Assembly: GCA_002840685.1 (NCBI GenBank)
Contig: PHBU01000002.1
Span: 124,001-188,000, forward strand
Direction: 5' to 3'
DNA: 64,000 bases
Source of the DNA: Chloroflexi bacterium HGW-Chloroflexi-6
GTDB taxonomy: Bacteria; Chloroflexota; Anaerolineae; Anaerolineales; Villigracilaceae
The notes below the pieces were generated by a model. That model searched no databases, was not told the origin of the DNA, and saw only the letters and a list, made by a program, of their open reading frames with translations. Both the position numbers and the translations under genes were made by a program. Of the stretch, positions 18,385 through 26,530 are shown piece by piece (position 1 is the stretch's first letter; each line of letters begins with the position of its first letter).

Positions 18385-19866
18385 TTATCTGGCCTTCTGG
18401 ATGAATTCGGCTAGGTCGGCTTTGAGGGCCGCCAGGGCGGGCGGCAGGGCGTACATCATGTGCCCGGCTTCGTAGTAGCCCATGCTGACGTTTTGGCGCA
18501 GGCTGGGGTGCAGGCCCATGTGGCTGAAGGTGTATTCGGTGGCGAAGAAGGGTGTGGCCAGGTCGTAATAGCCGTTGCCGACAAAAACCTTCATGTGCGG
18601 GTTCTGGGTCATGGCCTGGCGCAGGTTTTCGTAGACTCGCACGTATTCGTTCTCGTGCTCGGCGTAACTCCACGGCCAGACCTGGAAGTTAAGGATGTGA
18701 TAGGGCAGGTCGCTCTCGAATTTGAGCTCGGCGCGGATGTAGTGGTTGAAAGCCGCGGTATACGGCCCGGCGACGTTGGCATACGAAGGATCGTAGTCGG
18801 GGTACTCGCCGACGGTGTCGCGGTCGATGCCGGTCAGACGGCTGTCGAAGCGCCCGACGGTTTTGCCTTCGCTGCGCAGGAATTCCTTGAAGAAACGCTG
18901 ATCGCTGATGCGCAGGTTGCTGCGCTCGATGTAATCCGCAGAAAGCCCGGTGTAGCGCGCAAGTTTTTCGACCACGGCGTTACGCTCACGCTTGCCGAGC
19001 GCGTCGCCTTTCATCAGGGCGCTGGCGTATTCGCTCAGGGCGAATTCGCGCACTTCTTCGAGCAGTTTTTGCAAGGGGCGGCGCACGCGCAGTTTGCGGT
19101 GATACCAGGCGCTGGCCGCGTAGGAGGGCAGGAACAGGATGTAGGGTAGGTCGTGGCCGGGCGGGAAGCTGAGGGTCGAGAAGTCGAGCACGGCCGAAAC
19201 GAGCATGATGCCGTTCAGGTACATCCCATGCTGTTCGAGCAGGTGGCTGGAGAGGGCCGAAGCGCGGGTGGTGCCGTAGCTTTCACCGATCAGGAATTTG
19301 GGCGAGAGCCAGCGCTGGTAGCGGGTGGTGTACAGGCGGATGAACTCGGCCACGCTTTCGATGTCTTTTTTGAAGCCATGATACTCTTTGGCCTTTTCGC
19401 CTTCGACCGGACGGCTGAAGCCGGTGCTGATCGGGTCGATGAAGACCAGGTCGGTTTCGTCGAGCAGGGAGTGTTCGTTATCGGTCAGTTGGAAGGGCGG
19501 TTTGGGCAGATTGCCGTCAAATTCCATGACTGCGCGGCGGGGGCCGAGCACGCCCATGTGCAGCCAGATCGACGAGGAGCCGGGACCGCCGTTAAATGAG
19601 AAGGTCAGCGGGCGTTTGGCTTTTTCTTCGACGCCGTCCAGGGTGTAGGCGGTGAAGAACATGGCCGCTTTGGGCTTGTGGCCCTCCGATTCCTTGTCAC
19701 GTTCGCCTTCTTCCTTTAAAACAATCGTGCCGGTGGTGACGGTGTAGGCCAGTTCCTTGCCGCCAACCGTGACCGTGTGCTTGCTTTCGACCAGCACATC
19801 CTGCGGGGTTGGCTTGGGGCTTTCAGGTTTCTTTTCTTCCTGTTTTTCGTCTTTTTCTACACTCAT
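18385..19866 (-). CDS. Serine carboxypeptidase-like peptidase S10
   Basis: 493 residues. S10 landmarks: FNGGPGSSS (oxyanion region, ~91-99), GESYG with nucleophile Ser196, Asp435 in NGYYDLATP and His469 in EAGHMMY. Family members cut C-terminal residues from peptides, typically at acid pH. No signal peptide is seen; the first ~25 residues are charged (Glu/Lys-rich), so this bacterial version may be cytosolic or exported by another route. It is monocistronic, with its own terminator. A 15-bp inverted repeat lies upstream. Confidence 0.93.
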   Translation of the reverse strand: MSVEKDEKQEEKKPESPKPTPQDVLVESKHTVTVGGKELAYTVTTGTIVLKEEGERDKESEGHKPKAAMFFTAYTLDGVEEKAKRPLTFSFNGGPGSSSIWLHMGVLGPRRAVMEFDGNLPKPPFQLTDNEHSLLDETDLVFIDPISTGFSRPVEGEKAKEYHGFKKDIESVAEFIRLYTTRYQRWLSPKFLIGESYGTTRASALSSHLLEQHGMYLNGIMLVSAVLDFSTLSFPPGHDLPYILFLPSYAASAWYHRKLRVRRPLQKLLEEVREFALSEYASALMKGDALGKRERNAVVEKLARYTGLSADYIERSNLRISDQRFFKEFLRSEGKTVGRFDSRLTGIDRDTVGEYPDYDPSYANVAGPYTAAFNHYIRAELKFESDLPYHILNFQVWPWSYAEHENEYVRVYENLRQAMTQNPHMKVFVGNGYYDLATPFFATEYTFSHMGLHPSLRQNVSMGYYEAGHMMYALPPALAALKADLAEFIQKAR

Positions 19867-20196
19867 GGGGAAAACTCCTGTAGGGAATGAACTTTTTTCA
19901 GGCGCTGACCGGAATAGTATACCCGTTTCGGCAGAAAATGCGCAACAGGTGCTTCACATTTTCTGCCGAAAAAACAGCCTCGCATGATTCATGCCGGATT
20001 TGGTGACAAATGTCAGTAGACCGGGATGCTCTTTTATTGCTATAGTAGGGGGAGTTGTTTTACAGAATCCTGGCCGGATAAAATGGTATTTGGGTGTTTA
20101 TACGGCATTTCACCGTCCATAACCTATTGACCGGCGAAATGGCGGGTAAACACATAGTTGGGCAACCTGTCCATAGCCTCAATGATTGCTTGAAAA
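19867..20196. other. Intergenic region with 15-bp inverted repeat and AT-rich island boundary
   Basis: TTTCGGCAGAAAATG (19926-19940) and its perfect complement (19957-19971) enclose 16 bases; neither side has a T run, so this may be an operator or a decayed element rather than a terminator. Past ~20090 the composition changes and the first attC-like hairpin appears. Confidence 0.5.
20096..20167 (+). repeat. Degenerate attC-like hairpin (element 0)
   Basis: GTGTTTATACGGCATTTCACC (20095-20115 region) pairs imperfectly with GGCGAAATGGCGGGTAAACAC further on, giving a long bulged hairpin. It ends in GTTGGGC followed by AACC, which fits the GTTRRRY core at the edge of integron attC sites. The matching left core is missing. 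Inference. Confidence 0.35.
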
Positions 20197-20757
20197 ATGT
20201 TAAAAAACAATATTCAAAAATCACGCATTTATAGAACCAATTTGAGAATGTTCTTTCTCCGATTTAGCACTTTCTTTGTCATGTTGTTTCTTGTCGCTAT
20301 TTCTTTTGGCATGTTTTGGGGAACAAAAATTTTAGCAGAGCTAGATGTGGCAATTTTTAAGATATTACTGTTTTTAGGCGAAGGTTTATTCATCTTCGCT
20401 GTTGTCGCAACGCTATATCAGTTTATATTTTCGTTGGTTCGTTATTTTGGAACTTTTATCAAAATCACATCAAATGGCATTGAATATCAAAACTGGCCTT
20501 ATTACGGCATCATTTGCGCGTGGGAAAATCTTGAGCGTATTGAAAAGCAGAAAAAGTATGGCTTCGATATTGATGTTTTAATTCCAAATTCTGTTCAATA
20601 TGTTGGGAAAGGTACTTTTTTAGGAATTAATTTCCGCAAGAAATCAGGGATCAAAGAGCAAACCTATATTCCGCTGAGCGGTTTTAGTGGATGGCCTAAT
20701 GGTCAGTTGTTTCAAGACCTAAAACAAACGGCGGGGCATCTGTTTGAGACAAAGTAA
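20197..20757 (+). CDS. AT-rich membrane protein of unknown function
   Basis: 186 residues with two hydrophobic segments (~21-48 and ~52-86), then a soluble C-terminal half with NGIEYQNWPYYGIICAWENLERIE, which looks like a PH-like beta domain. It is much richer in A+T than the genes before it. No Shine-Dalgarno is seen before ATG 20197. It lies between two GTTGGG-type cores and would be the first cassette if the attC reading is right. No family recognised. Confidence 0.65.
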   Translation: MLKNNIQKSRIYRTNLRMFFLRFSTFFVMLFLVAISFGMFWGTKILAELDVAIFKILLFLGEGLFIFAVVATLYQFIFSLVRYFGTFIKITSNGIEYQNWPYYGIICAWENLERIEKQKKYGFDIDVLIPNSVQYVGKGTFLGINFRKKSGIKEQTYIPLSGFSGWPNGQLFQDLKQTAGHLFETK

Positions 20758-20774
20758 GTTGGCAAAAACCGGTT

Positions 20775-20909
20775 GCCCAACACCGAGTGCACCGGACAAA
20801 GTGCGGGTGTTGCCCACACTTTCGGGGATTCTGGCCCCAACGGCGGATTCGGCGTCTGGTGGTTTTGTCCGCCAAATCCCGCCCTTGCCGGTAACGTCTG
20901 CCGTTGGGT
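20775..20909 (+). repeat. attC-like element 1
   Basis: The 135-bp element begins GCCCAAC and ends GTTGGGT, fitting the attC core pair RYYYAAC/GTTRRRY. Between them the arms pair imperfectly: ACCGG (20791-20795) with CCGGT (20888-20892), and GCGGG with CCCGC. It shares the 20-base block GCGGATTCGGCGTCTGGTGG and the end CTGCCGTTGGG with element 2, in the same orientation. No integrase gene is in the window. Confidence 0.5.
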
Positions 20910-20935
20910 GCTTTCTTGTAAACAAAGGAAAACAA

Positions 20936-22027
20936 ATGCAAAATGAACTGAATCCATCACAAGACGATGTAGCCCTAGAAGGTATAGTTGAACAAAACGA
21001 ACAAGTAATTCCTGAACCAATTTTTACGTTTCCGCCAATTTCAGGTTTTTGGCGCAGGTTTTTTGCTTGGGTTGTGGATGTACTTATTCTCGGCATCATT
21101 GGTCAAATAATTGGTGTTGTGTTCTCGTCTTTCCTTTTCAGTGTTGGACCTTACGGACGCCCCATTGGATTACTTTTCACTATTCCATATTTTGGAATAA
21201 TGAATTCGCAAATTGGTGGCGGTCAAACTTTTGGGAAGCGATTGATGAAAATTGCTGTTCGCAACAAAGATAATAAACCTATTGAGTTATGGCGCTCAAT
21301 AATCCGAATTTCGTTATTGGCAATACCATCTTTGTTTAATCAGTGGTCAATTCCCATATTTCAAAACCCTTTTATGGTTTGGTTTTTGTCCCTCATCATT
21401 TTCGGTTTAGGTGGAGCAATTTTCTATACAATGGTTTTCAACCGAAAAGCACGACAAGGAATCCACGACTTAATATTGGGAACTTACGTTGTTCATCTGC
21501 CTGAGAAGCCAATTGAATCGTTTCCAACAACATCCCGAATTCATTGGATTGTAACCAGTGTATGGATTGGCATTGTAGCAATTGGCACTTTGGTGATGGC
21601 ATTGATTACTCCATCTATAGTGTCAAAAACGCCGTTAGCACCAGTAATGAGTCTCTACAATATTTTGCAAGATGATCCTCGTTTTTTTACGGTCGGAGTC
21701 AACGACCATACTTTTTATGGCTCAAGCGGAAAAACAAGCCATTCTTTAATCATCACAGTTTGGTATAAAGGTAAACTCCCAGAAAGTGACAGAAAGGAAG
21801 TTATTGAAAGTATCGTAAAAACTGTGCTTGAAAATGCCGAAAATATCGATAATTACGACGGCATACAGGTCAAAATAACTTCTGCTTATGATATTGGTAT
21901 TGCAAGTGCAAATCTTTATATGTCATTTTCAGATTCTATTGAAGGATGGCGTAAACAAATTTACCCCAATGATTCACCAAATGGGTTTATTCCGTTTTTA
22001 TTGGCAAAGGCTCTTGCAATCCCGTAA
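20936..22027 (+). CDS. RDD-family membrane protein with extra C-terminal domain
   Basis: 363 residues. The N-terminal half is an RDD domain: GFWRRFFAWVVDVLILGIIG, then GQTFGKRLMKIAV, and FNRKARQGIHDLILGTYVV. A further membrane segment (~220-245) is followed by ~115 soluble residues that I do not recognise. RDD proteins are poorly defined membrane proteins, some linked to ion transport. Start ATG 20936 has AAAGGA 5-6 bases upstream; a longer frame begins inside attC-like element 1 and is rejected. The stop codon lies at the edge of element 2, as expected for a cassette. Confidence 0.85.
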   Translation: MQNELNPSQDDVALEGIVEQNEQVIPEPIFTFPPISGFWRRFFAWVVDVLILGIIGQIIGVVFSSFLFSVGPYGRPIGLLFTIPYFGIMNSQIGGGQTFGKRLMKIAVRNKDNKPIELWRSIIRISLLAIPSLFNQWSIPIFQNPFMVWFLSLIIFGLGGAIFYTMVFNRKARQGIHDLILGTYVVHLPEKPIESFPTTSRIHWIVTSVWIGIVAIGTLVMALITPSIVSKTPLAPVMSLYNILQDDPRFFTVGVNDHTFYGSSGKTSHSLIITVWYKGKLPESDRKEVIESIVKTVLENAENIDNYDGIQVKITSAYDIGIASANLYMSFSDSIEGWRKQIYPNDSPNGFIPFLLAKALAIP

Positions 22028-22164
22028 CGCACTCAGCATTATTTGCACCGGACAATCGCGGGCGGCTGTCCGCACTTTCGGGATTCAGCCCCAAGATGCG
22101 GATTCGGCGTCTGGTGGCTTTTCTTGCCAAGTTCCGCGCTTGCTGGTAACGCCTGCCGTTGGGC
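22025..22164 (+). repeat. attC-like element 2
   Basis: A 140-bp copy of the element at 20775, in the same orientation. It starts at the TAA of the RDD gene and ends CTGCCGTTGGGC. It shares TGCACCGGACAA, CACTTTCGGG, GCGGATTCGGCGTCTGGTGG and GGTAACG.CTGCCGTTGGG with element 1. The left core is degenerate (CCGTAAC). Confidence 0.5.
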
Positions 22165-22191
22165 GCTTAATGGATAATCAAAAATATAAAA

Positions 22192-22407
22192 ATGAACATT
22201 GACAGTGATCAATTCAGCGAACGTGAAAAAGATGTTGCCAAGCTTTTGTTACAAGGAAAAGCAAACAAGAAGATTGCTTTGGAACTGGGGATCTCCGGTC
22301 GAACTGTAGAGTTTCATTTAAGCAACATCTACGCCAAGTTGTGTAAGCTCTCGTTCGGAAGCGATTTTGAAATTCACAGAAAGCCGCCTGCGGGAAACCG
22401 CAGGTAA
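22192..22407 (+). pseudogene. LuxR-type HTH, N-terminal part of a frameshifted gene
   Basis: The frame encodes FSEREKDVAKLLLQGKANKK, IALELGISGRTVEFHLSNIYAKL, a near-complete LuxR C-terminal helix-turn-helix, and then runs into unrelated residues. In the next frame, the sequence from 22343 continues it as VSSRSEAILKFTESRLRETAG, the expected last helix. Two bases (probably GG) appear to be missing after the Leu codon at 22339-22341. The intact gene would be a DNA-binding domain fused to the membrane-anchored protein that follows. A sequencing error or programmed frameshift cannot be excluded. Confidence 0.75.
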
Positions 22408-22486
22408 CTTTCAGGTGAAATCCGCAGTAGATCATTTGGGTGATTCAACCGAAAATGGCTTCAAATCTATTTTACGGAGAATCACT

Positions 22487-23563
22487 ATGAATAAACTGTC
22501 TTACATCATCGCCGGGTTGTCAGCAATCGTCTTGATTGCAATCATGGTTATTGCTCAACTATTTACACAGAATGCAGAATCTGCCTCATCCACGCCAGCC
22601 AATCCGACAATTGCAACAGGCATTAATGCCATGCATTCCCCAGTCGTCAACGCCCAAAGCCTGACTGAAATACCACCTACACCATCGGAAACAAATCAAC
22701 AATCGAATATTGTCATACCGCCTCACACCGTAAATGGCTATACAGCCGTGATCGAGTCTTATTATGTTGACACCTCGCATATTCTCTTTCAGGTACGGCT
22801 CTCGGGCGGAGAAATAGCCTTTGGCAATCCACATTTCTATGACCGCATTGGAAGCATCAATCTTTACGATGAAAATGGAAATATGCTGAATGCCAGCGTC
22901 GGATCAGGCCCGACTGTTGACCCGGCCCTCTATCAATTTGAATTTGTGCCCGCGACCCTTCTTACGGGCAACCATATCAAAGGGCAGCTTGCTTTTGATC
23001 TGAACAACGCCCCTGATTACGACAAAGTTCTTGCCCAATTCCGTTTTGATTTCGATTTGCCTATTAACCCTGAAGTAAGATTTAATCCAAAACAAACTGT
23101 TACCGCCAACAATCTGGCAATTCTGCTGGACAGCATTACGGTCACGCCTACGTTTACGCAAATCTACCTTTGTTTTCCGTCACCTTCCTTTGCCGACTGG
23201 AACATTGGAAACCAAACTGTGCTTCAGATGGATGGCCAGGAAGCCCATCCAATTAATTTTCGAGTTTTGTTTGATTCTGCTCTTGGAGGAGATAGAACGG
23301 CAGGGAGCGAACCCTACTGGATATCGCCAATAAAAAATGGGCGCTGCGTCAAGAGTGTTTTTCCGATCGGCAGCAGCAATCCGACTTCTCTTACTTTGAC
23401 CATTCCCCAGCTTGAAAAATCTGAGCCTTATTTGCTGGTTACCAATCAACTTTTGATGGATTATCCAGGCCTGAGCGAAAAACAAGCCTACTATAAATTT
23501 CTTGAGGAACACGGCAATGTTTACAAGGGCACTTGGACATTTAGAATTGAACTCACGCCGTAG
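22487..23563 (+). CDS. Membrane-anchored exported-domain protein, possible C-terminal part of frameshifted LuxR-HTH gene
   Basis: 358 residues. One N-terminal membrane segment (LSYIIAGLSAIVLIAIMVIA), a Ser/Thr/Pro linker, and a ~270-residue external domain rich in beta strands, not recognised. ATG 22487 has GGAGA 6 bases upstream, so it could be translated on its own. However, the frame stays open upstream to 22343 and carries the end of a LuxR HTH, so the ancestral protein was probably HTH-linker-membrane segment-external domain, a one-piece membrane-bound regulator. Confidence 0.75.
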   Translation: MNKLSYIIAGLSAIVLIAIMVIAQLFTQNAESASSTPANPTIATGINAMHSPVVNAQSLTEIPPTPSETNQQSNIVIPPHTVNGYTAVIESYYVDTSHILFQVRLSGGEIAFGNPHFYDRIGSINLYDENGNMLNASVGSGPTVDPALYQFEFVPATLLTGNHIKGQLAFDLNNAPDYDKVLAQFRFDFDLPINPEVRFNPKQTVTANNLAILLDSITVTPTFTQIYLCFPSPSFADWNIGNQTVLQMDGQEAHPINFRVLFDSALGGDRTAGSEPYWISPIKNGRCVKSVFPIGSSNPTSLTLTIPQLEKSEPYLLVTNQLLMDYPGLSEKQAYYKFLEEHGNVYKGTWTFRIELTP

Positions 23564-23596
23564 TACCCACAGAACAAGCCGCTTTTGCCGTTAGGT
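23564..23596 (+). repeat. Possible attC remnant (element 3)
   Basis: Right after the stop codon, the sequence ends TTTTGCCGTTAGGT, i.e. a GTTRRRY core preceded by GCC as in elements 1 and 2; the long hairpin is absent. Weak support. Confidence 0.25.
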
Positions 23597-23696
23597 ATTT
23601 TGATCTTCAGCCTTTTTTGTGGTTGAATTATTTCTAACAATCCGTACTAGACTGCTGGACGACTCGCAGTGAATTCTCAATCTACGGGAGCGTAAA

Positions 23697-24227
23697 ATGT
23701 ATAACTCTGCAAAATCGGTTTTCTGGAAAGTAGTGATCATTTGGATGCTATTTGCATTTCTGCATTATGCGAACGACATGATGCCCAACCCTATTTTTGC
23801 CTTTATTGGCGAAAAAGAAAATGCTGAAAGTATCTTTAGCCACTCAAAGATGAATTTTTGGACATATCTGATCGTGACCGTCGCTGAGTTTTTTATATTT
23901 CGCAAAAAGATTTTGGATGTCGGCCAGTTTTGGAGCACTCGTTTGTTGAGTGCGGTAATTTATCCGTGGTTTGCGCTCACCTTTTGGATGACAGGCTCCG
24001 CGCTTAATGGGGGCGCAGAACCGATTCGCCCAATCGAACTGTCGTTTGCGTTGCTTTCGAATGTATTTGGCGCATATCTTACTGTGCGGCTGGAACAGAT
24101 TTTTGATGGAGTCAAATTCCGCAACGCAACCCGGTGGACAATTCTTGTTTTGTTTCTAATGGCGCTCATCCAATACATTTCTTTTGAGTTACAGGCGCCC
24201 TGGTGGAACTATTTTGGAAGCAATTAG
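23697..24227 (+). CDS. AT-rich multi-pass membrane protein of unknown function
   Basis: 176 residues with four hydrophobic segments (about 9-24, 53-68, 83-100, 146-164). GGGAG lies about 6 bases before ATG 23697. Not recognised. It is followed closely by, and may be co-transcribed with, another membrane protein gene at 24239. Confidence 0.65.
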   Translation: MYNSAKSVFWKVVIIWMLFAFLHYANDMMPNPIFAFIGEKENAESIFSHSKMNFWTYLIVTVAEFFIFRKKILDVGQFWSTRLLSAVIYPWFALTFWMTGSALNGGAEPIRPIELSFALLSNVFGAYLTVRLEQIFDGVKFRNATRWTILVLFLMALIQYISFELQAPWWNYFGSN

Positions 24228-24238
24228 CGGGCAGGCCA

Positions 24239-24829
24239 ATGAATGACGACAATGAGGGCAACATGACAATCCGTATGCCGTCTTATTTACACGATGTATT
24301 TGGCGAATCTCAAACAATTGGTGAAATTCTCACCATAATGTTTTTCGGGGCAGGTTTCGCTGCATTATTGTTTCTTGTATTTCCAGAGATGACCCATAAT
24401 CTGCCACTTTGGCGAAGCGCCATTACTTATCTACTCATCGCAGACATATTTGCTGGTTGTATTGCCAATTTCACACGCTCTACCAACAACTATTATGCCG
24501 CTCGGGACAAACATCGATTGGTATTTATCGCCATTCATGCCCACATATTAATCGTAGCATGGTTACTGGGCATCGGATTTTCGAACGCTGTTATTGTCTG
24601 GGGATATACAATCGCTGGCGCATTTGTGGTGAACATGCTGAAGGGAAATCAGTTTCAGTTATTCGTGGCTGGAGTATTATTAGTTCTTGGTATATCAATC
24701 ATTGTCTTGGGAGTGGAGACTCCAAAGTATTTCTTGGTTATATCCTTGCTTTTTATGGTAAAAGTGTTGTTCGCTTTTGCTGTTGACCACTATGGCGGCC
24801 AACCAGGAAGGTTCAATAATAATTCTTAG
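24239..24829 (+). CDS. Multi-pass membrane protein of unknown function
   Basis: 196 residues from ATG 24239, with five or six hydrophobic segments (GEILTIMFFGAGFAALLFLV; LLIADIFAGC; IAIHAHILIVAWLLGIGF; LFVAGVLLVLGISIIVLG; YFLVISLLFMVKVLF). The start is uncertain: ATG 24263 has GAGGG 4 bases upstream. It is 11 bp behind the previous membrane protein gene, so both are probably one transcript. No family recognised. Confidence 0.65.
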   Translation: MNDDNEGNMTIRMPSYLHDVFGESQTIGEILTIMFFGAGFAALLFLVFPEMTHNLPLWRSAITYLLIADIFAGCIANFTRSTNNYYAARDKHRLVFIAIHAHILIVAWLLGIGFSNAVIVWGYTIAGAFVVNMLKGNQFQLFVAGVLLVLGISIIVLGVETPKYFLVISLLFMVKVLFAFAVDHYGGQPGRFNNNS

Positions 24830-24860
24830 AATAGGTTCTAAAAAAATAAAACGCCCATCA

Positions 24861-24950
24861 ATTAACAGCAGTGTGCGCGGATTGGCAAAAAAGTGAATGA
24901 AAAGGCTTGGAATCTGGAAAAGATGCCGGGCCTTTTTTTCTTGTAGAAGG
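24861..24950 (+). repeat. Accessory repeat family 2, copy a (with terminator)
   Basis: It shares AACAGCAGTGTG...GGCAAAAA.GTGAATGAAAA.GGC with copies b and c. The second half can fold (AAAGGC...GCCTTT) and ends in a T7 run, so it works as a terminator after the membrane protein gene. Confidence 0.65.
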
Positions 24951-24981
24951 CGTGCGAAGGCGAATTCGGATAATTACCATC

Positions 24982-25010
24982 TTGACTATCCAGAATAAAT
25001 GTTCTAGAAT
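24982..25010 (+). promoter_or_regulatory. Sigma70-type promoter in repeat, upstream of S51 peptidase gene
   Basis: TTGACT (24982-24987), 17-base spacer, TAGAAT (25005-25010). The segment TTGACTATC.AGAA.AAATG followed by TTCTAGAATTTAG is almost identical to 28304-28336. Confidence 0.75.
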
Positions 25011-25092
25011 TTAGGTTCCGCCCGGCAGCCAAATCTTGTTCTGAGTTTGTCGAAGAGAACGCAACGGGCTTGCGATCACAAGGAGCGCCATC

Positions 25093-25755
25093 ATGAAACT
25101 TCTTCTCACTTCCGGCGGTGTCACAAACCCTAGCATCCGCGATGCGCTGGTCGACCTGCTGGGCAAGCCGATCGCCGAGTGTCACGCCCTCTGCATCCCG
25201 ACCGCACAGTGGGGTCACCCGATGTGCGGTCCGGCATCGGTGCGAGGTTTCATAGCCGCCGGGACCGAATTCCGATACCTGTCCGGCCTGGGCTGGGCAT
25301 CGCTGGGTGTTCTCGAGCTCGCCGCGCTGCCCACCATCGGCGCGGAGCGATGGGTGCCCTGGCTTCGCGAGGCAGACGTGCTCCTGGTTGACGGCGGCGA
25401 CGCGACGTACCTGTGCCACTGGATGCGGGAGTCCGGGTTGGCCGATCTGCTGCCTTCGCTGCCCGACACGGTCTGGGTCGGAGTGAGTGCCGGAAGCATG
25501 GTGATGACGCCCCGGATCGGAGCGTACTTCGTCGAGTGGCCCTCCGCGCCGGACGACCGCACCCTGGGAGTCGTCAACTTCTCAATCTTCCCGCACCTGG
25601 AAGCTTTCCCGACGAATACCCTGGCTGACGCAGAGCGATGGGCGGCCGAGATTGGCATCCCGGCCTATGCCATCGACGAACAGACAGCCATCAAGGTCGT
25701 CAATGGAATCGTCGAAGTCGTCTCTGAAGGTCATTGGAAGCAGTTTACATCCTGA
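25093..25755 (+). CDS. Peptidase S51 family protein (PepE / cyanophycinase-like)
   Basis: 220 residues. The S51 nucleophile region reads VWVGVSAGSMVM, with Ser132 in GVSAGS. LLVDGGDATYL precedes it, and FPHLEAFP carries a candidate catalytic His. Aspartyl dipeptidase E-type enzymes cut Asp-X dipeptides; some relatives act on cyanophycin or are uncharacterised. The start ATG has AAGGAG 8 bases upstream. Its base composition is far richer in G+C than the membrane protein genes just before it, pointing to a different origin. A repeat-borne promoter lies ~80 bases upstream. Confidence 0.87.
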   Translation: MKLLLTSGGVTNPSIRDALVDLLGKPIAECHALCIPTAQWGHPMCGPASVRGFIAAGTEFRYLSGLGWASLGVLELAALPTIGAERWVPWLREADVLLVDGGDATYLCHWMRESGLADLLPSLPDTVWVGVSAGSMVMTPRIGAYFVEWPSAPDDRTLGVVNFSIFPHLEAFPTNTLADAERWAAEIGIPAYAIDEQTAIKVVNGIVEVVSEGHWKQFTS

Positions 25756-25861
25756 TTGGGTGTGGGACTGCGCTTCGCGCGTAAGGTAATTGATCTTCCT
25801 TTTCTCGATTGAGCTGTGGCGAATCGTGGTACTGGCAGGAACTATTGTGATCGGAGGCAAC

Positions 25862-26530
25862 GTGGCTAAACATACTCGAGTAACGCTGGAAATCGGCCCG
25901 AAAGGCAAGAAGGTGGTGGCGGTAGCACCTGATTGGCCCGGCCTCGAACGCGGGGCGAAGACCGGGGAGAACGCAATCGAAAGGCTGCGTTCCTATATTC
26001 CGCGATATTCTCAGGTGGCAAAACTGGCTGAAATGGACGCGGAGTTTGACACCATCACGAACGTCGACGTGGTCGAGCAGTATTCAGGAACCGGCTCAAC
26101 TGACTTCTGGGGCATCTCGTTCGCGTTTTCGAGCATCGACAAGCAAGGCATGTCGGGTGACGAATTGGATCGTGAACTGAGGCTGATGCAGGCGTGCTGG
26201 GCGTTTTTCGACGCTGTGCGCAGGCGGGTGTCGGCTGAGATGCAGAAGGGTCCGCGAGGGGGAGGGCGTGATCGGGACGACATCGTCCGCCATATCTTTG
26301 CCAACGAGCAGGATTGGGCGAAGGGGCTTGGCGTGCAGACCCCCGACGGTGCGATGCTGACGGACGAGGGGCTGAAAACGCATCGCGATGCCTATTGCCA
26401 GGCAATCCGGGACTACCACTCACAGGGTAAATTGGCCGGCAAGTGGCCGCTGCGGTACTTGATACGGCACACCGCTTTTCACACGCTCGATCATGCCTGG
26501 GAAATGGAAGACAAGGATCTGACGAACTGA
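25862..26530 (+). CDS. Conserved hypothetical protein with DinB-like C-terminal signature
   Basis: 222 residues, starting at GTG 25862 with GGAGG 5 bases upstream. It begins HTRVTLEIGPKGKKVVAV..DWPGLERG, then LRSYIPRYSQVA, and ends in PLRYLIRHTAFHTLDHAWEM, a His-rich helix like the third metal-binding helix of DinB/YfiT proteins. DinB-fold proteins are metal-binding four-helix bundles, often thiol transferases; the substrate is not known. It is 106 bp behind the S51 gene and may share its promoter. Confidence 0.7.
   Translation: MAKHTRVTLEIGPKGKKVVAVAPDWPGLERGAKTGENAIERLRSYIPRYSQVAKLAEMDAEFDTITNVDVVEQYSGTGSTDFWGISFAFSSIDKQGMSGDELDRELRLMQACWAFFDAVRRRVSAEMQKGPRGGGRDRDDIVRHIFANEQDWAKGLGVQTPDGAMLTDEGLKTHRDAYCQAIRDYHSQGKLAGKWPLRYLIRHTAFHTLDHAWEMEDKDLTN

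Noticed and set aside
20197..24829. Phage-defence island
   Set aside because: Small orphan membrane genes in an AT-rich stretch invite this idea, but no nuclease, NTPase, toxin or other defence domain is recognisable in these ORFs.
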